DNA from: Sphingomonas kyeonggiensis | GTDB taxonomy: Bacteria > Pseudomonadota > Alphaproteobacteria > Sphingomonadales > Sphingomonadaceae | NCBI RefSeq assembly: GCF_030812785.1 | Contig: NZ_JAUSTJ010000002.1 | Coordinates: 372,001 to 436,000, forward strand | Length of the DNA: 64,000 bases | Reading direction: 5' to 3' | In this document: positions 1 to 8,349 of the stretch, piece after piece | Numbering within the stretch: the first letter of the stretch is position 1 | Layout: the number at the start of each line of letters is the position of its first letter | Position numbers and translations under genes: made by a program | Notes under the pieces: model-generated | What the model was told of the DNA's origin: nothing | What the model saw: only the letters and a program-made list of their open reading frames with translations | The model's database searches: none

Positions 1-108
1 CGCCACCAGCTGCAGGAGCATGTTGGCCATATAGCCCGCAGCGCTGGCGCCGCCGAGCAGCAGGCTGAAGACGAGATAGCCCGGGATAATCGCCTGGCGC
101 GGATTCAT
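1..108 (-). CDS. Membrane protein of exopolysaccharide operon, N-terminal fragment
   Basis: Only the first 36 codons are in the window; the gene runs off the left edge. The visible residues (MNPRQAIIPGYLVFSLLLGG...) look like a short cytoplasmic start followed by a first membrane segment. The ATG lies one base after the stop of the preceding TPR-like gene, so it is surely the next gene of the same operon. By position after Wza/Wzc-like genes it could be an O-antigen ligase or polymerase type polytopic protein, but that is inference from context and the fragment alone cannot show it. Confidence 0.6.
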   Translation of the reverse strand, partial: MNPRQAIIPGYLVFSLLLGGASAAGYMANMLLQLVA

Positions 109-109
109 G

Positions 110-1336
110 TTACTTCTTCGTCCCCGCCTTATCGATACGGACTTCGCTCACTTCGAGCGACTGGTTCGTCGGGAATTCCTGGGCCACGCCTTCGAGGCTG
201 AGCACCTGCGCGCCGCAGCCCGAGGGCACGTTGAACGCGGCGAGCAGCGTCTTGGGCGAATATTTGATGCCCTTCATCGGAATCTCGAGCAGCGCGGTCT
301 TGCCGCCGACGCAGCCGAGCTTCCAGACCAGCCGGCTGCCCTGGCCGTCGGCATTGCCCTCCAGGGTGATGCGGAGTTCATAGGCGCCCGGCGTGAGGAG
401 CAGCGTCTGCTTGGCCAGATCGCCGCTGTCTCGCCCATAATATTCGACCATCAGGCCGCCGCGCCGCTTGATCTCGGCCGCGCCCAGGCTGTTGCTGGTC
501 AGGTCCCAGTTGAACGGAGGCGTTGCCCCCAGGCGCTGGAACTTGGGATTGAAGACGGCGCCTTCCGCGCTGGCGGGGACGTTGTTGAACTTCGCCCAGA
601 GCGCCCGTGCCTGCAGGCCGTCGCCCGCGGCGATCATGTCGTTGACCACTGCAGCCTGCCAGGCCGGCGGATAGCCGCCCGGGGCAGCCGGCTTGCGGCC
701 CTTGGCGAGGTCGAGCACCACGGCCGGGGCGGCATGCGTCTCGGTCAGCCGGTCGAGCACCGCGTCGAGCAGCGGATCGCCGCGCAGCGCCGCGGCGACT
801 GCGGCGCGCGAGCTGCCATTCTCGGCGAGCTGGGCGAGAAGCGGCACCACCAGATCGCCGGCGCGGCTGACCAGCCGGGTGAGGACGGTCAGCTCGGTCG
901 TCGCGGCCTTGATCTGGTTGGTCTTCAGGTAGAATTCGAGCAGCGACAGGCGGGCGAGGCGGTCGCGCGGATTGCGCCGGCGCGCTTCGATCAGCAGCGC
1001 TTCGCCCCGGCGGGTGTCGCCGCGCGCCATCGCATCGGCGCCGAGCAGCGAGAAGGGCTCGGCGGCGAGGGGATGGCGCGATGCCGCCCCCTTGATCTGC
1101 GCGATACGCGTCGGCGTCAGACGGCGGGCACCGGTCACCAGCTCGACCGCGGCACGGCGGAACACCGTGTCGTCGCTCTGGGCGAATGCCGGCGGCTGGT
1201 CGCGCCGGTCGGCAAGCGCCTCGCCGGCTTCGACCTTGAGGATCAGCCCGCCGATGCCGATACCGACGACGCCGAGCAGCCCAGCCTTGACCAGCGTGCC
1301 CGGCGCGACGCGCCCGAACTTCCTCTTATTCGCCAC
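110..1336 (-). CDS. TPR-like membrane-anchored protein of exopolysaccharide operon
   Basis: A 408-residue protein with one hydrophobic segment near residues 14-34, so it is probably anchored in the inner membrane with its bulk in the periplasm. Residues about 55-200 are helical and rich in Ala, Leu and Arg with tetratricopeptide-like pairs (GEALLIEARRRNPRDRLARL). The C-terminal third is predicted beta-rich (LLLTPGAYELRITLEGN, RLVWKLGC). The start is a GTG that overlaps the end of the Wzc-like gene by 11 bases, and the stop is one base before the next gene, so it is translationally coupled within the polysaccharide operon. No enzyme motif is visible. A scaffold or accessory role in polymer assembly is inferred from context only. 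Confidence 0.75.
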   Translation of the reverse strand: MANKRKFGRVAPGTLVKAGLLGVVGIGIGGLILKVEAGEALADRRDQPPAFAQSDDTVFRRAAVELVTGARRLTPTRIAQIKGAASRHPLAAEPFSLLGADAMARGDTRRGEALLIEARRRNPRDRLARLSLLEFYLKTNQIKAATTELTVLTRLVSRAGDLVVPLLAQLAENGSSRAAVAAALRGDPLLDAVLDRLTETHAAPAVVLDLAKGRKPAAPGGYPPAWQAAVVNDMIAAGDGLQARALWAKFNNVPASAEGAVFNPKFQRLGATPPFNWDLTSNSLGAAEIKRRGGLMVEYYGRDSGDLAKQTLLLTPGAYELRITLEGNADGQGSRLVWKLGCVGGKTALLEIPMKGIKYSPKTLLAAFNVPSGCGAQVLSLEGVAQEFPTNQSLEVSEVRIDKAGTKK

Positions 1337-3521
1337 GGCCGGCTACCGCCCGGATCTGACGGTTGCGATTTTCCGAGGCGCGGTAGGTATAGGCATCGTA
1401 GTTGTAGCCATAGCCGGTGGACTCGTGGCGATACCGGGTGAGGATCGCGCCGACGACATTGGCGCCGGCACCGCGCAGGCGGTTGAGCGCCTCGACCGCC
1501 GCACGGGTGCGGGTCTTGCCGGCCTCGACGACCAGCAGCGCGCCATTGGCCGCGGTCGAGAGCAAGGGCGAATCCGCGAGGCCCAGGATCGGCGGACCGT
1601 CGACGATGACCATGTCATAGGCTTCTTCGGCCTGGGCCAGGATCGCGGGCATGCGCGCCGAGGCCAGCAGCTCCGCCGGGTTGGGCGGGATCGGGCCGCA
1701 GGGGAGCAGCCAGAGATTCTCCGAATCCGTCTGGCGGACATGCTTCTCGAGCGGATCGTGCGTCGTCAGCATGTTCGACAGGCCGTCATCCTTCTCGTCG
1801 CCGGTCACGAAGGCAGGCTTGCGCATGTCGGCGTCGATCAGCAGCGTGCGCTTGCCGAGACGGGCGAAATGCTGCGCCAGCGCCCAGGTGGTGGTCGACT
1901 TGCCTTCGGCCGGACGCGTGCTGGTGACCAGCAGCGTCCTGGGCACGCCGTCCTCGGTGGTGAACTGCAGCGCAGTACCCGCCGAGAAATAGGCTTCGGT
2001 GAGGGGCGAGGTCGATTCCCGCAGCGCCTCGACCGGACGCTGGCCCTTGGAGGTCGGGATGCCGCCAAGGAACGCGAGATGCAGGCGCTCGCGCACATCG
2101 TCCGGCGTCTTGATCGTGTCGTTGATGAACTCGAAGGCAAGCGCCGCGCCCAGGCCCAGGCCCGCGCCGGCCAGCAGGCCGAGGAGCAGGTTCATGAGCA
2201 TGTCGGGCTTGTACGGGCCCTGCGGCGCTTCGGCGCGGTCGACGATCGAGGCGTAGCTCGCGCCGATGCCGCCACCCACGCCGATTTCCTTGAAGCGCTG
2301 CAGCAGCGCCTCGTAGAGCGCGCTGTTGGTGTCCACGTCGCGCTTCAGGATCGTGTACTGGATGCTGCGGCCGCGCAGGTCGAGCACCGAGCCGCGCAGG
2401 CGCTCGACGCGATCGCGGAGCTCGTTCTCTGTGGCGGCGGCGGCCTGATATTCGGCGCGGCGGCTGCCGGCCTGGCCGGCCTGCACCGCATTGGCTTCCT
2501 TGCGGACGGCCTCGTCGAGCGCGTCGATCCGCGAGCGCAGCGCGACCAGCTCCGGATAGTCCGGTTTGAAGATCGTCGCCTTCTCGCGATATTCGCTCTC
2601 GAGCTTGGCACGCTCGCCGCGCAGCAGCGAGGTCTGCGCCGCGCTTTCGGTGGAATTGCCGTTGCGGGTCGCCTCGCGATACTGCTGCTCGGCGGCGATG
2701 CGCTTGGTCTCGGCCGCGGCGAGCGCGTCGTTCAGCGCGACCAGCGAGGCGCCGGCCAGCGAGTTGGTGTCGGAGCTGCCGCCGCCTTCACCCTGCTGGG
2801 TGCGGATGATGCCCTGCTGCTGCGCATAGGCGACGAGCTGGCGCTCCGAATTCTCCAGGTCGCGGCGGACCTTGACGATCTGGCGCTGCAGGAAGTCGCG
2901 GGCATAGGACGAGGCCTGGTAGCGGCGCTCGAGGCTGGTCTGGATATAGCTGTCGGCGAACCCGTTCACGATGCGCGCGGCGAGCTGCGGATCGGGCGAG
3001 CTGTAGGAGATCTCGACCAGGCGGGTGCGGTCGCTCGCGGTGACCTTGAGGTTCGAGCTCAGGATGTCGGTGGCGATGCGCTGGCGGACCGAGCGGTCGA
3101 GGTCGGGGTTGGGCACCAGCGCCTCGTTGGACGCGAGGTTGAGGTCCTGCGCGACGCGTGCGGAAAGCGCGCGGCTGCGGAGCAGGCCGCCCTGGGTCTC
3201 GACGAAGGACTGGTCGTTCTGCGCGAACTGCGGGCCCTTGCCCTCCATCACCTCGACGGCGGGCGGGTTGAGCTCGATCACGGCCTTGGCGCGGTAGAGC
3301 GGGGTGGTCAGGAGCGTGACGACGATCGCCGCGGCGATGCCGGCGGTGATCGAGGCGAGCAGCACCCAGCGCCACAGCCATACGATGCGCCAGAGCGCCG
3401 CGAGGTTGAGGTCGATATTCTGCTGCTTCACGTGCGGCGAATGATCGATCACCTGCGATTGCTCTGCGCCGGTCCAGACAGCCGCGACACCCCGGGGCTC
3501 CATTTGCTTCCTAGCCATCAT
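1326..3521 (-). CDS. Wzc/ExoP-like polysaccharide co-polymerase and tyrosine autokinase
   Basis: Inner-membrane protein of 731 residues controlling polymer length and export. TM1 lies near residues 52-72. A long periplasmic coiled-coil (Wzz/GNVR-type) region follows, then TM2 just after the proline-rich stretch AEAPQGPYKPD. The cytoplasmic bacterial tyrosine kinase domain has Walker A (AEGKSTT, about residue 538), Walker A' (LLIDADMRKP, about 563) and Walker B (MVIVDGPP, about 637). The C-terminal tail holds a cluster of tyrosines (YGYNYDAYTY), the usual autophosphorylation site. Co-polymerase and kinase are fused in one chain, as in Proteobacteria. AAGGA precedes the ATG, 22 bases after the export gene. 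Confidence 0.93.
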   Translation of the reverse strand: MMARKQMEPRGVAAVWTGAEQSQVIDHSPHVKQQNIDLNLAALWRIVWLWRWVLLASITAGIAAAIVVTLLTTPLYRAKAVIELNPPAVEVMEGKGPQFAQNDQSFVETQGGLLRSRALSARVAQDLNLASNEALVPNPDLDRSVRQRIATDILSSNLKVTASDRTRLVEISYSSPDPQLAARIVNGFADSYIQTSLERRYQASSYARDFLQRQIVKVRRDLENSERQLVAYAQQQGIIRTQQGEGGGSSDTNSLAGASLVALNDALAAAETKRIAAEQQYREATRNGNSTESAAQTSLLRGERAKLESEYREKATIFKPDYPELVALRSRIDALDEAVRKEANAVQAGQAGSRRAEYQAAAATENELRDRVERLRGSVLDLRGRSIQYTILKRDVDTNSALYEALLQRFKEIGVGGGIGASYASIVDRAEAPQGPYKPDMLMNLLLGLLAGAGLGLGAALAFEFINDTIKTPDDVRERLHLAFLGGIPTSKGQRPVEALRESTSPLTEAYFSAGTALQFTTEDGVPRTLLVTSTRPAEGKSTTTWALAQHFARLGKRTLLIDADMRKPAFVTGDEKDDGLSNMLTTHDPLEKHVRQTDSENLWLLPCGPIPPNPAELLASARMPAILAQAEEAYDMVIVDGPPILGLADSPLLSTAANGALLVVEAGKTRTRAAVEALNRLRGAGANVVGAILTRYRHESTGYGYNYDAYTYRASENRNRQIRAVAGRGE

Positions 3522-3543
3522 GCTTTCCTTAGGAGTCCGCTAC

Positions 3544-4248
3544 TTACCAGGGCCGAAACAGGGCGAGGAGCGGCAGGGTGTTCAGCAGGTCGCGGAAGAC
3601 CTGACGGTTGCGCGAGCCGTCCACCACGACGACGTCGCCTGGATAGATTTCGGGGTCCGGCGCCTGTCCGCGGCGGATGGCGGTCAGGTCGAAGGCCGCC
3701 GCCATGCGCTGGCCCTTCACCGTCCGGAAGACGGCGACGCGGCGCGGATTGGAGAATTCGTCGGTGCCGCGGGCGAGCGCCACCGCCTTCACCAGCGTCA
3801 TCTCGTTGGTGGTGGGGTAGGCGCCGGGATTGCGCACCGAGCCATCGACCGTCACGACGCGCGACGCGGCGTTCTTCACCGTCACGGTGACGTCCGGATT
3901 GCGCAGATAGCGCTCGGACAGCCGTTCCCGGACGACCTGCTGGATCTCGGGGGTGGTCATGCCGGCTACCGGCACCGAGCCGATCAGGGGCACCGCGATG
4001 TTGCCGCTGGGATCGATCTCATAGTCGCGCGAGAGGTCCTCGACGCGGAACACGATGATCGAGATCGTGTCCCCCGGCGCGAGCCGATAGTCCATCCCCG
4101 GAGGTGCCGGCTTGGCCGCATCGGGAGCGACGAAATCGGGAACGTCATAGGGGATCGGGCCGCCGCGCTTGTTGGCGCAGGCCGACAATCCGAGACCGAT
4201 CAGCACAAACGCGAGCGCAAGGAGCGGCTTTTTCGCTCGAGCGGCCAT
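3544..4248 (-). CDS. Wza-like polysaccharide export outer-membrane lipoprotein
   Basis: The protein has 234 residues. The N-terminus MAARAKKPLLALAFVLIGLG then LSAC is a lipoprotein signal with the modified Cys at about residue 23. The poly-export domain follows (YRLAPGDTISIIVFRVEDLS... GNIAVPLIGSVPVAG) and then SLBB-like beta-grasp units (VVTVDGSVRNPGAYP; EIYPGDVVVV). It forms the outer-membrane channel that works with the Wzc-like protein encoded 22 bases downstream. The open frame extends upstream to 4365, but this ATG is preferred because GGAG lies 10 bases before it and the lipobox then sits at the right distance. At 234 residues it is shorter than E. coli Wza (about 380) and closer to the short alphaproteobacterial forms. 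Confidence 0.92.
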   Translation of the reverse strand: MAARAKKPLLALAFVLIGLGLSACANKRGGPIPYDVPDFVAPDAAKPAPPGMDYRLAPGDTISIIVFRVEDLSRDYEIDPSGNIAVPLIGSVPVAGMTTPEIQQVVRERLSERYLRNPDVTVTVKNAASRVVTVDGSVRNPGAYPTTNEMTLVKAVALARGTDEFSNPRRVAVFRTVKGQRMAAAFDLTAIRRGQAPDPEIYPGDVVVVDGSRNRQVFRDLLNTLPLLALFRPW

Positions 4249-4354
4249 ATCGATGAAGCTCCAACAGACGTAAACGGAAGATGGTGGCGATCCATACGCA
4301 CAGGCTCGATGCATAGGCAAGGCGGTTGAGACGCCTTGCATTCCGCAGCCGAAA

Positions 4355-5170
4355 CTACTGGGCAAATGCTCGTTGGCGATCGGCAGAGGTTTGTCCGACG
4401 GCCGGCCCCATGGTCGAAATGAAGCGGCGCTTGTCGCCTTCGATTATTGCAGCAGTAAGTCGCCCGGTACGGTAGGCGCCGGTGTCGATCCCGATGCGGT
4501 TCGGCCGCTCCGCGACCTCGTCGACGACCGTGTGCCCATGGACCACGATGAAGCCGTGATCGATCCGGTCCTCCAGGAAGGGTTCGCGGATCCAGCGAAG
4601 ATCCCGGGGATCCTGTGCCTCCAGCGGCACGCCGGGCCGGATGCCCGCATGCACGAAGAGATAGTCGCCGAAGCGGAACGTATCGGAAAGCTTGCGCAGG
4701 AACTCGACATGCGCCTGGGGCACTGCCTCGCGCAGCGCGCGGAGGGCGGCATCCTCTTCCATCGCGATCAGGCGCGTGGCGTCGAGGCCATAGCTCTCGA
4801 CGCATTCCAGGCCGCCATATTTCAGCCAGTTGTCGAGGATGGACTTCTCGCCCTGCAGCACCCGCAGGAAGAATTCCTCATGGTTGCCGGCGAGGAACAC
4901 CGGCTCGGCATTGGGCGGATTGTAGCTGCGCAGCCGCTCGATCACGCCTCGGGATTCCGGGCCGCGATCGATGAAATCGCCGAGGAAGACGATGAAGTTG
5001 CGCCGCGCGCTGCTCAAGCGGAGGTCGGCCTCGATCTGATCGAGCAATTCCTCGAGCAGGTCGAGCCGGCCATGGATGTCGCCCACCGCATAGGCGCGCA
5101 TCCCGGCGGCACCCTGGGCCTTGGGCATCGTCAGGCCGCAGGCGCTCGCAATTCGATCCCAAAGGCCCAT
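4355..5170 (-). CDS. PPP-family metallophosphoesterase (serine/threonine phosphatase-like)
   Basis: The protein has 271 residues. All PPP signature motifs are present: GDIHGR (about residue 30), GDFIDRGPES (about 66) and GNHEE (about 96), with later histidines (FVHAGIRPG, VHGHT) completing the two-metal site. The family covers protein phosphatases and diadenosine tetraphosphate hydrolases; the sequence does not decide between them. It is the first gene of the export operon, 106 bases before the Wza-like gene, on the same strand. A role in dephosphorylating the Wzc-like kinase is possible but inferred only from position. GGAGG lies about 10 bases before the chosen ATG. Confidence 0.88.
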   Translation of the reverse strand: MGLWDRIASACGLTMPKAQGAAGMRAYAVGDIHGRLDLLEELLDQIEADLRLSSARRNFIVFLGDFIDRGPESRGVIERLRSYNPPNAEPVFLAGNHEEFFLRVLQGEKSILDNWLKYGGLECVESYGLDATRLIAMEEDAALRALREAVPQAHVEFLRKLSDTFRFGDYLFVHAGIRPGVPLEAQDPRDLRWIREPFLEDRIDHGFIVVHGHTVVDEVAERPNRIGIDTGAYRTGRLTAAIIEGDKRRFISTMGPAVGQTSADRQRAFAQ

Positions 5171-5317
5171 GCCGGGAATCCGCCTCCACGATATATAGTC
5201 GATATGCGCGCTATTTCAGTCGTTTGGCCGAGCGTCAAGCTTGGCACGATGTGGCTGGCGCGGTGGTCGCGCGATGAGCCCGGCGGCCGCAATGGGGCGG
5301 GCAGGCATCGCGGACAT

Positions 5318-5347
5318 AAAAAAACGGCGGCCAATTGGCCGCCGTTT
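5318..5347 (-). terminator. Intrinsic terminator below the small secreted-protein gene
   Basis: A perfect 26-base palindrome occupies 5322-5347 (arms AAACGGCGGCCAA / TTGGCCGCCGTTT). On the minus strand it is followed by a run of seven T (the A run at 5318-5324). It lies about 20 bases beyond the stop of the small secreted-protein gene, so it should end that transcript before the exopolysaccharide operon. Confidence 0.85.
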
Positions 5348-5367
5348 AATCCGGAATATTCCGAAGA

Positions 5368-5598
5368 CTACGGGCTGTTCGGCTCGTCGTCGCTGTCGGC
5401 CAGCACAACCGCACCACCGATGATGGCGACGGTCGCGAGAACGCCGATCAGCACGGCCGGAGCCAGCTCGCTCTCGTTTTCGCCGGCGGTGGCCGCAGCG
5501 CGAACGCTCGACAGCGAGGTCGAGCTCGTCGGAGCTGCCAGAACCGGGGCAGTCGCCATCGACGCGATGGCAGCAGCCGTAAGAAGCTTAGTGAACAC
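5368..5598 (-). CDS. Small secreted/membrane protein of unknown function
   Basis: A 76-residue protein with a clear signal peptide (MFTKLLTAAAIASMATAPVLAA). A Ser/Ala-rich segment follows, then a second hydrophobic stretch (APAVLIGVLATVAIIGGAVVL) and an acidic end (DSDDEPNSP). No family is recognised. It probably ends in the inner membrane after signal cleavage, or has two membrane segments. It is followed by a strong terminator and so is a transcription unit separate from the polysaccharide genes. A GAGGGAGAAA stretch lies upstream of the ATG. Confidence 0.7.
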   Translation of the reverse strand: MFTKLLTAAAIASMATAPVLAAPTSSTSLSSVRAAATAGENESELAPAVLIGVLATVAIIGGAVVLADSDDEPNSP

Positions 5599-6006
5599 TC
5601 TTTTTCTCCCTCTTTCGAGCTCTGGTGCTCTCGTCAGGCCGGCCTATGACACAAGACCAAACCTTCCGCAACACCTCAAACCTTTGTCACGACAAGAAAT
5701 CCACCGTCGTGATCCAGAAGCAACACGGCCCGGATTGGTTCCGGTGCTCTATTCTTTGGCAGACCGAGGCCCCTTGATGGCGCCGGGCTCTTAACGCGGC
5801 GCACTGCTATCGCCAAGGGGTTAATGATCCCTCAATCCGGAAACCACGCGCCCCTCATGGCGGCTTTCTGTGACAGTCTCGTGGCCGTCCGGCCAAGTCG
5901 TGCCGATGGCGAAACGGAAACAGGCAGTGCGAATCGGGCCCGCAACGAAATGGGCGCATGGCGCGGCCGTCTGGCGGAAGGCGCAGGCCCCGCCTACAGA
6001 GGCGTC
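5599..6006. other. Intergenic region between divergent genes
   Basis: These 408 bases separate two divergent genes and must carry both promoters. No convincing -35/-10 pair could be read. A short inverted repeat TTGTC-AC-GACAA occurs at 5684-5695. Upstream in-frame codons of the peptidase extend to 5824 but encode no signal peptide and are judged non-coding. Confidence 0.5.
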
Positions 6007-7047
6007 ATGATCGCTCTACGCCGTGTTCTTCCGTCCTGCGCTGCCGTCGCAATCGCCCTTGGGGCGCTGGCCGTCGAATTCCGTGCACCACCGGCGCGTG
6101 CCGACGATGTCGCCGTGTTCGAGGCTGTTCGGGCTGCGGATATGCGGCTCGCTACGGTCGGCTGGCGGCTCGCTGCCGCGAATCGAGCGCTGTGCGACCG
6201 CATCGAGGCGGGGACCGGACTGCAGGTTCACACGCTCGACCAATATGATGCGGCCAAGCGCGATTCCGCGGCGCGGCATTTCGGCTTCGCAACGCCGGTT
6301 GCGGTGGAAGGCGTGTTCGCCGGGAGCCCGGCCGAGCAGGCGGGGGTCCGTGCCGATGATTCGCTGGTCCGTATCGGCCGGGTCGAGATCGGAAAGCTCT
6401 CCGGCAAGCCGGGGACGACCGATCGGCTGGTAGCGGCGCAACTCGCCATCGCCGTGCTTCCGGCCGATGCGCCGATCGAAGTCGATGTGGTGCGTGGCGG
6501 CAAGCCGTTGCACCTGACAATTCGGCCGATACCGGTCTGCAAGACGCGCTTCGAGCTTGTCTACAATGACGACTTCACCGCTTCGGCGGAGGGCGTGATG
6601 GTCAAGATCGGTTCGGGCTTTCTCGAATATCCCGACGACCAGTTCGCCGCGGTCGTCGCGCATGAATTCTCGCACAACATCCTCCACCATCGCGACCGGC
6701 TGAAGGCGCGGGGTGTCGATTTCGGCATGCTCTCCGGCCTGGGAGCCAATGTGAAATATTTCCGGCAGACCGAAGTGCAGGCCGATCTGCTCTCGGTCTA
6801 TCTGCTCACCAACGCCGGTTATCCGTCGCAGGCGCCTGCGGCGTTCTGGAAGCGCTTCGGACCGAGCAAGGCCGGCGGAATCCTGCGCAGCCGCTCGCAC
6901 CCGGCCTGGCGCGACCGCGTGACGACGCTGGAGGCAGAGGCAGCCAAGGTGACAGCCTTGTCCGTGCGGCCCCTGGTGCCGGGCCTGATTGCCGATCGCG
7001 ACAAGCCGCTGGACGGCGACTGGCAGTCGATACTGGTGCGCAAGTAG
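6007..7047 (+). CDS. Periplasmic M48-type zinc metallopeptidase with PDZ domain
   Basis: A 346-residue secreted protein. The signal peptide is at residues 1-32 (MIALRRVLPSCAAVAIALGA ... ARA). A PDZ-like module (VEGVFAGSPAEQAGVRADDS, about residues 100-175) precedes the peptidase domain. The zinc site is HEFSH (about residue 220) with the downstream third ligand in TEVQADLLSVYLL. PDZ before the catalytic core is the reverse of most DegP/RseP layouts but is known among alphaproteobacterial M48-like proteins. A quality-control role in the envelope is expected. The ATG at 6007 is chosen because the signal peptide begins there. Confidence 0.85.
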   Translation: MIALRRVLPSCAAVAIALGALAVEFRAPPARADDVAVFEAVRAADMRLATVGWRLAAANRALCDRIEAGTGLQVHTLDQYDAAKRDSAARHFGFATPVAVEGVFAGSPAEQAGVRADDSLVRIGRVEIGKLSGKPGTTDRLVAAQLAIAVLPADAPIEVDVVRGGKPLHLTIRPIPVCKTRFELVYNDDFTASAEGVMVKIGSGFLEYPDDQFAAVVAHEFSHNILHHRDRLKARGVDFGMLSGLGANVKYFRQTEVQADLLSVYLLTNAGYPSQAPAAFWKRFGPSKAGGILRSRSHPAWRDRVTTLEAEAAKVTALSVRPLVPGLIADRDKPLDGDWQSILVRK

Positions 7048-7053
7048 GCGGCT

Positions 7054-8349
7054 TCAGCTCGCCAGTCGGAGCGGTTCGCCAGCCACGGCGCGCGGCTGAT
7101 CGGGCCAGATGCCGCGCGTGTCATAGACCTGCTTGTCGGCGCGCTCGTCGAGCGGGACCGACTTGAACACGTCGTGATCGACGAGGACCACGAAGATGCC
7201 GCAGCTCTCGATCGCGCTGTCGATGTCGATCAGCCCGGCACCCGTGCCATCGAAGGCGGAGGGCAGGGCGTTCGCATAGGGCTCGACGATCTGGATGCGC
7301 TCGCCGAAGCGCTTCGCCAGTGCTTCGGCGACCTTGAGCGCGGGGCTCTCGCGGAAATCGTCGATGTTCGCCTTGAAGGCGAGGCCCAGGCAGGCGACGC
7401 GCGCGGCCGGGTTGGACTCGATCATCGCCGCGGCGTGGCCGATTACATAGTCGGTCTTGCCGTCATTCACTTCGCGGGCGGTGCGGATCAGCGGAGTCTG
7501 CTCGGGCGCGGCGCTGACCAGGAACCAGGGATCGACGGCGATGCAGTGCCCGCCGACGCCCGGACCCGGCGACAGGATGTTGACGCGCGGATGGCGGTTG
7601 GCGAGGCGGATCACTTCCCACACATCGACGCCCATCTTCTCGGCGACGAGGCTCAGCTCGTTGGCGAAGGCGATGTTGACGTCGCGGAAGGCGTTCTCGG
7701 TGAGCTTGGTCATCTCCGCGGCCTTGGCCGTGGTGGTGACGCAGGCGCCGCGCACGAAGCGGCGGTAGAATTGCAGCGCCTTGCGCGCGCAGCGCGGGGT
7801 GATGCCGCCGATTACCCGGTCATTGTCGATCAGCTCGACCAGGATGCGGCCGGGCAGCACGCGCTCCGGGCAATAGGCGATGGCGATATCGGCGACGCCG
7901 GCGCAGTGGCCGGGGACCTTGAGGTCGGGGCGGAGCTTCGCGAGCAGCTCGGCGACCTTTTCGGTGGTGCCCACCGGCGAGGTCGATTCGAGGATCACCA
8001 CGTCGCCGGCCTTGAGCGTGATCGCGACATTGGTCGCGGCCTTCAGCACATAGCCGATGTCCGGCGCGTGATTCTCGCCGAACGGCGTGGGCACGGCGAT
8101 GACGAAGACATCGGCCTGCTCGACCTGGAGCGATGCGCGCAGATTGCCGCGCGCCACCACGCCCGAGACCAGGCCGTCGAGGTCGATCTCCTCGATATGG
8201 ACCTTGCCCGAGTTCACGGTGTCGACCACCGATTCGTGCACGTCGACGCCCAGCACCCTGGCGCCGGTACGCGCGATCACCGCTGCCGTGGGAAGCCCGA
8301 TATAGCCCAGGCCGAGAACACAGACCTTGAGCTCAGAATCCGAAACCAT
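7054..8349 (-). CDS. wecC: UDP-N-acetyl-D-mannosamine dehydrogenase
   Basis: The protein has 431 residues and oxidises UDP-ManNAc to UDP-ManNAcA in two NAD-dependent steps, supplying a uronic-acid precursor for surface polysaccharide. The Rossmann N-terminus is VCVLGLGYIGLPTAAV. ESTSPVGTTE and the catalytic-Cys motif GVGGHCIAVDPWF (about residues 255-268) are typical of the UDP-glucose/GDP-mannose dehydrogenase family and of the WecC branch. The chosen ATG overlaps the 3' end of wecB by 17 bases and has GGGGA 9 bases upstream, so the pair is coupled. Close paralogues that use UDP-GlcNAc or UDP-GalNAc cannot be fully excluded. Confidence 0.9.
   Translation of the reverse strand: MVSDSELKVCVLGLGYIGLPTAAVIARTGARVLGVDVHESVVDTVNSGKVHIEEIDLDGLVSGVVARGNLRASLQVEQADVFVIAVPTPFGENHAPDIGYVLKAATNVAITLKAGDVVILESTSPVGTTEKVAELLAKLRPDLKVPGHCAGVADIAIAYCPERVLPGRILVELIDNDRVIGGITPRCARKALQFYRRFVRGACVTTTAKAAEMTKLTENAFRDVNIAFANELSLVAEKMGVDVWEVIRLANRHPRVNILSPGPGVGGHCIAVDPWFLVSAAPEQTPLIRTAREVNDGKTDYVIGHAAAMIESNPAARVACLGLAFKANIDDFRESPALKVAEALAKRFGERIQIVEPYANALPSAFDGTGAGLIDIDSAIESCGIFVVLVDHDVFKSVPLDERADKQVYDTRGIWPDQPRAVAGEPLRLAS

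Noticed and set aside
972..3890. A 972-codon open frame on the plus strand opposite the Wzc-like gene
   Set aside because: It lies antisense to a gene with full kinase motifs, is Arg/Ala-rich with no family motif, and is the usual artefact of high-GC third positions. The same applies to long frames at 33496-36177 (minus), 53663-56350 (plus) and 57739-60492 (plus).
5684..5695. TTGTC-AC-GACAA inverted repeat as an operator
   Set aside because: Only five-base arms and a single copy; chance occurrence cannot be excluded.
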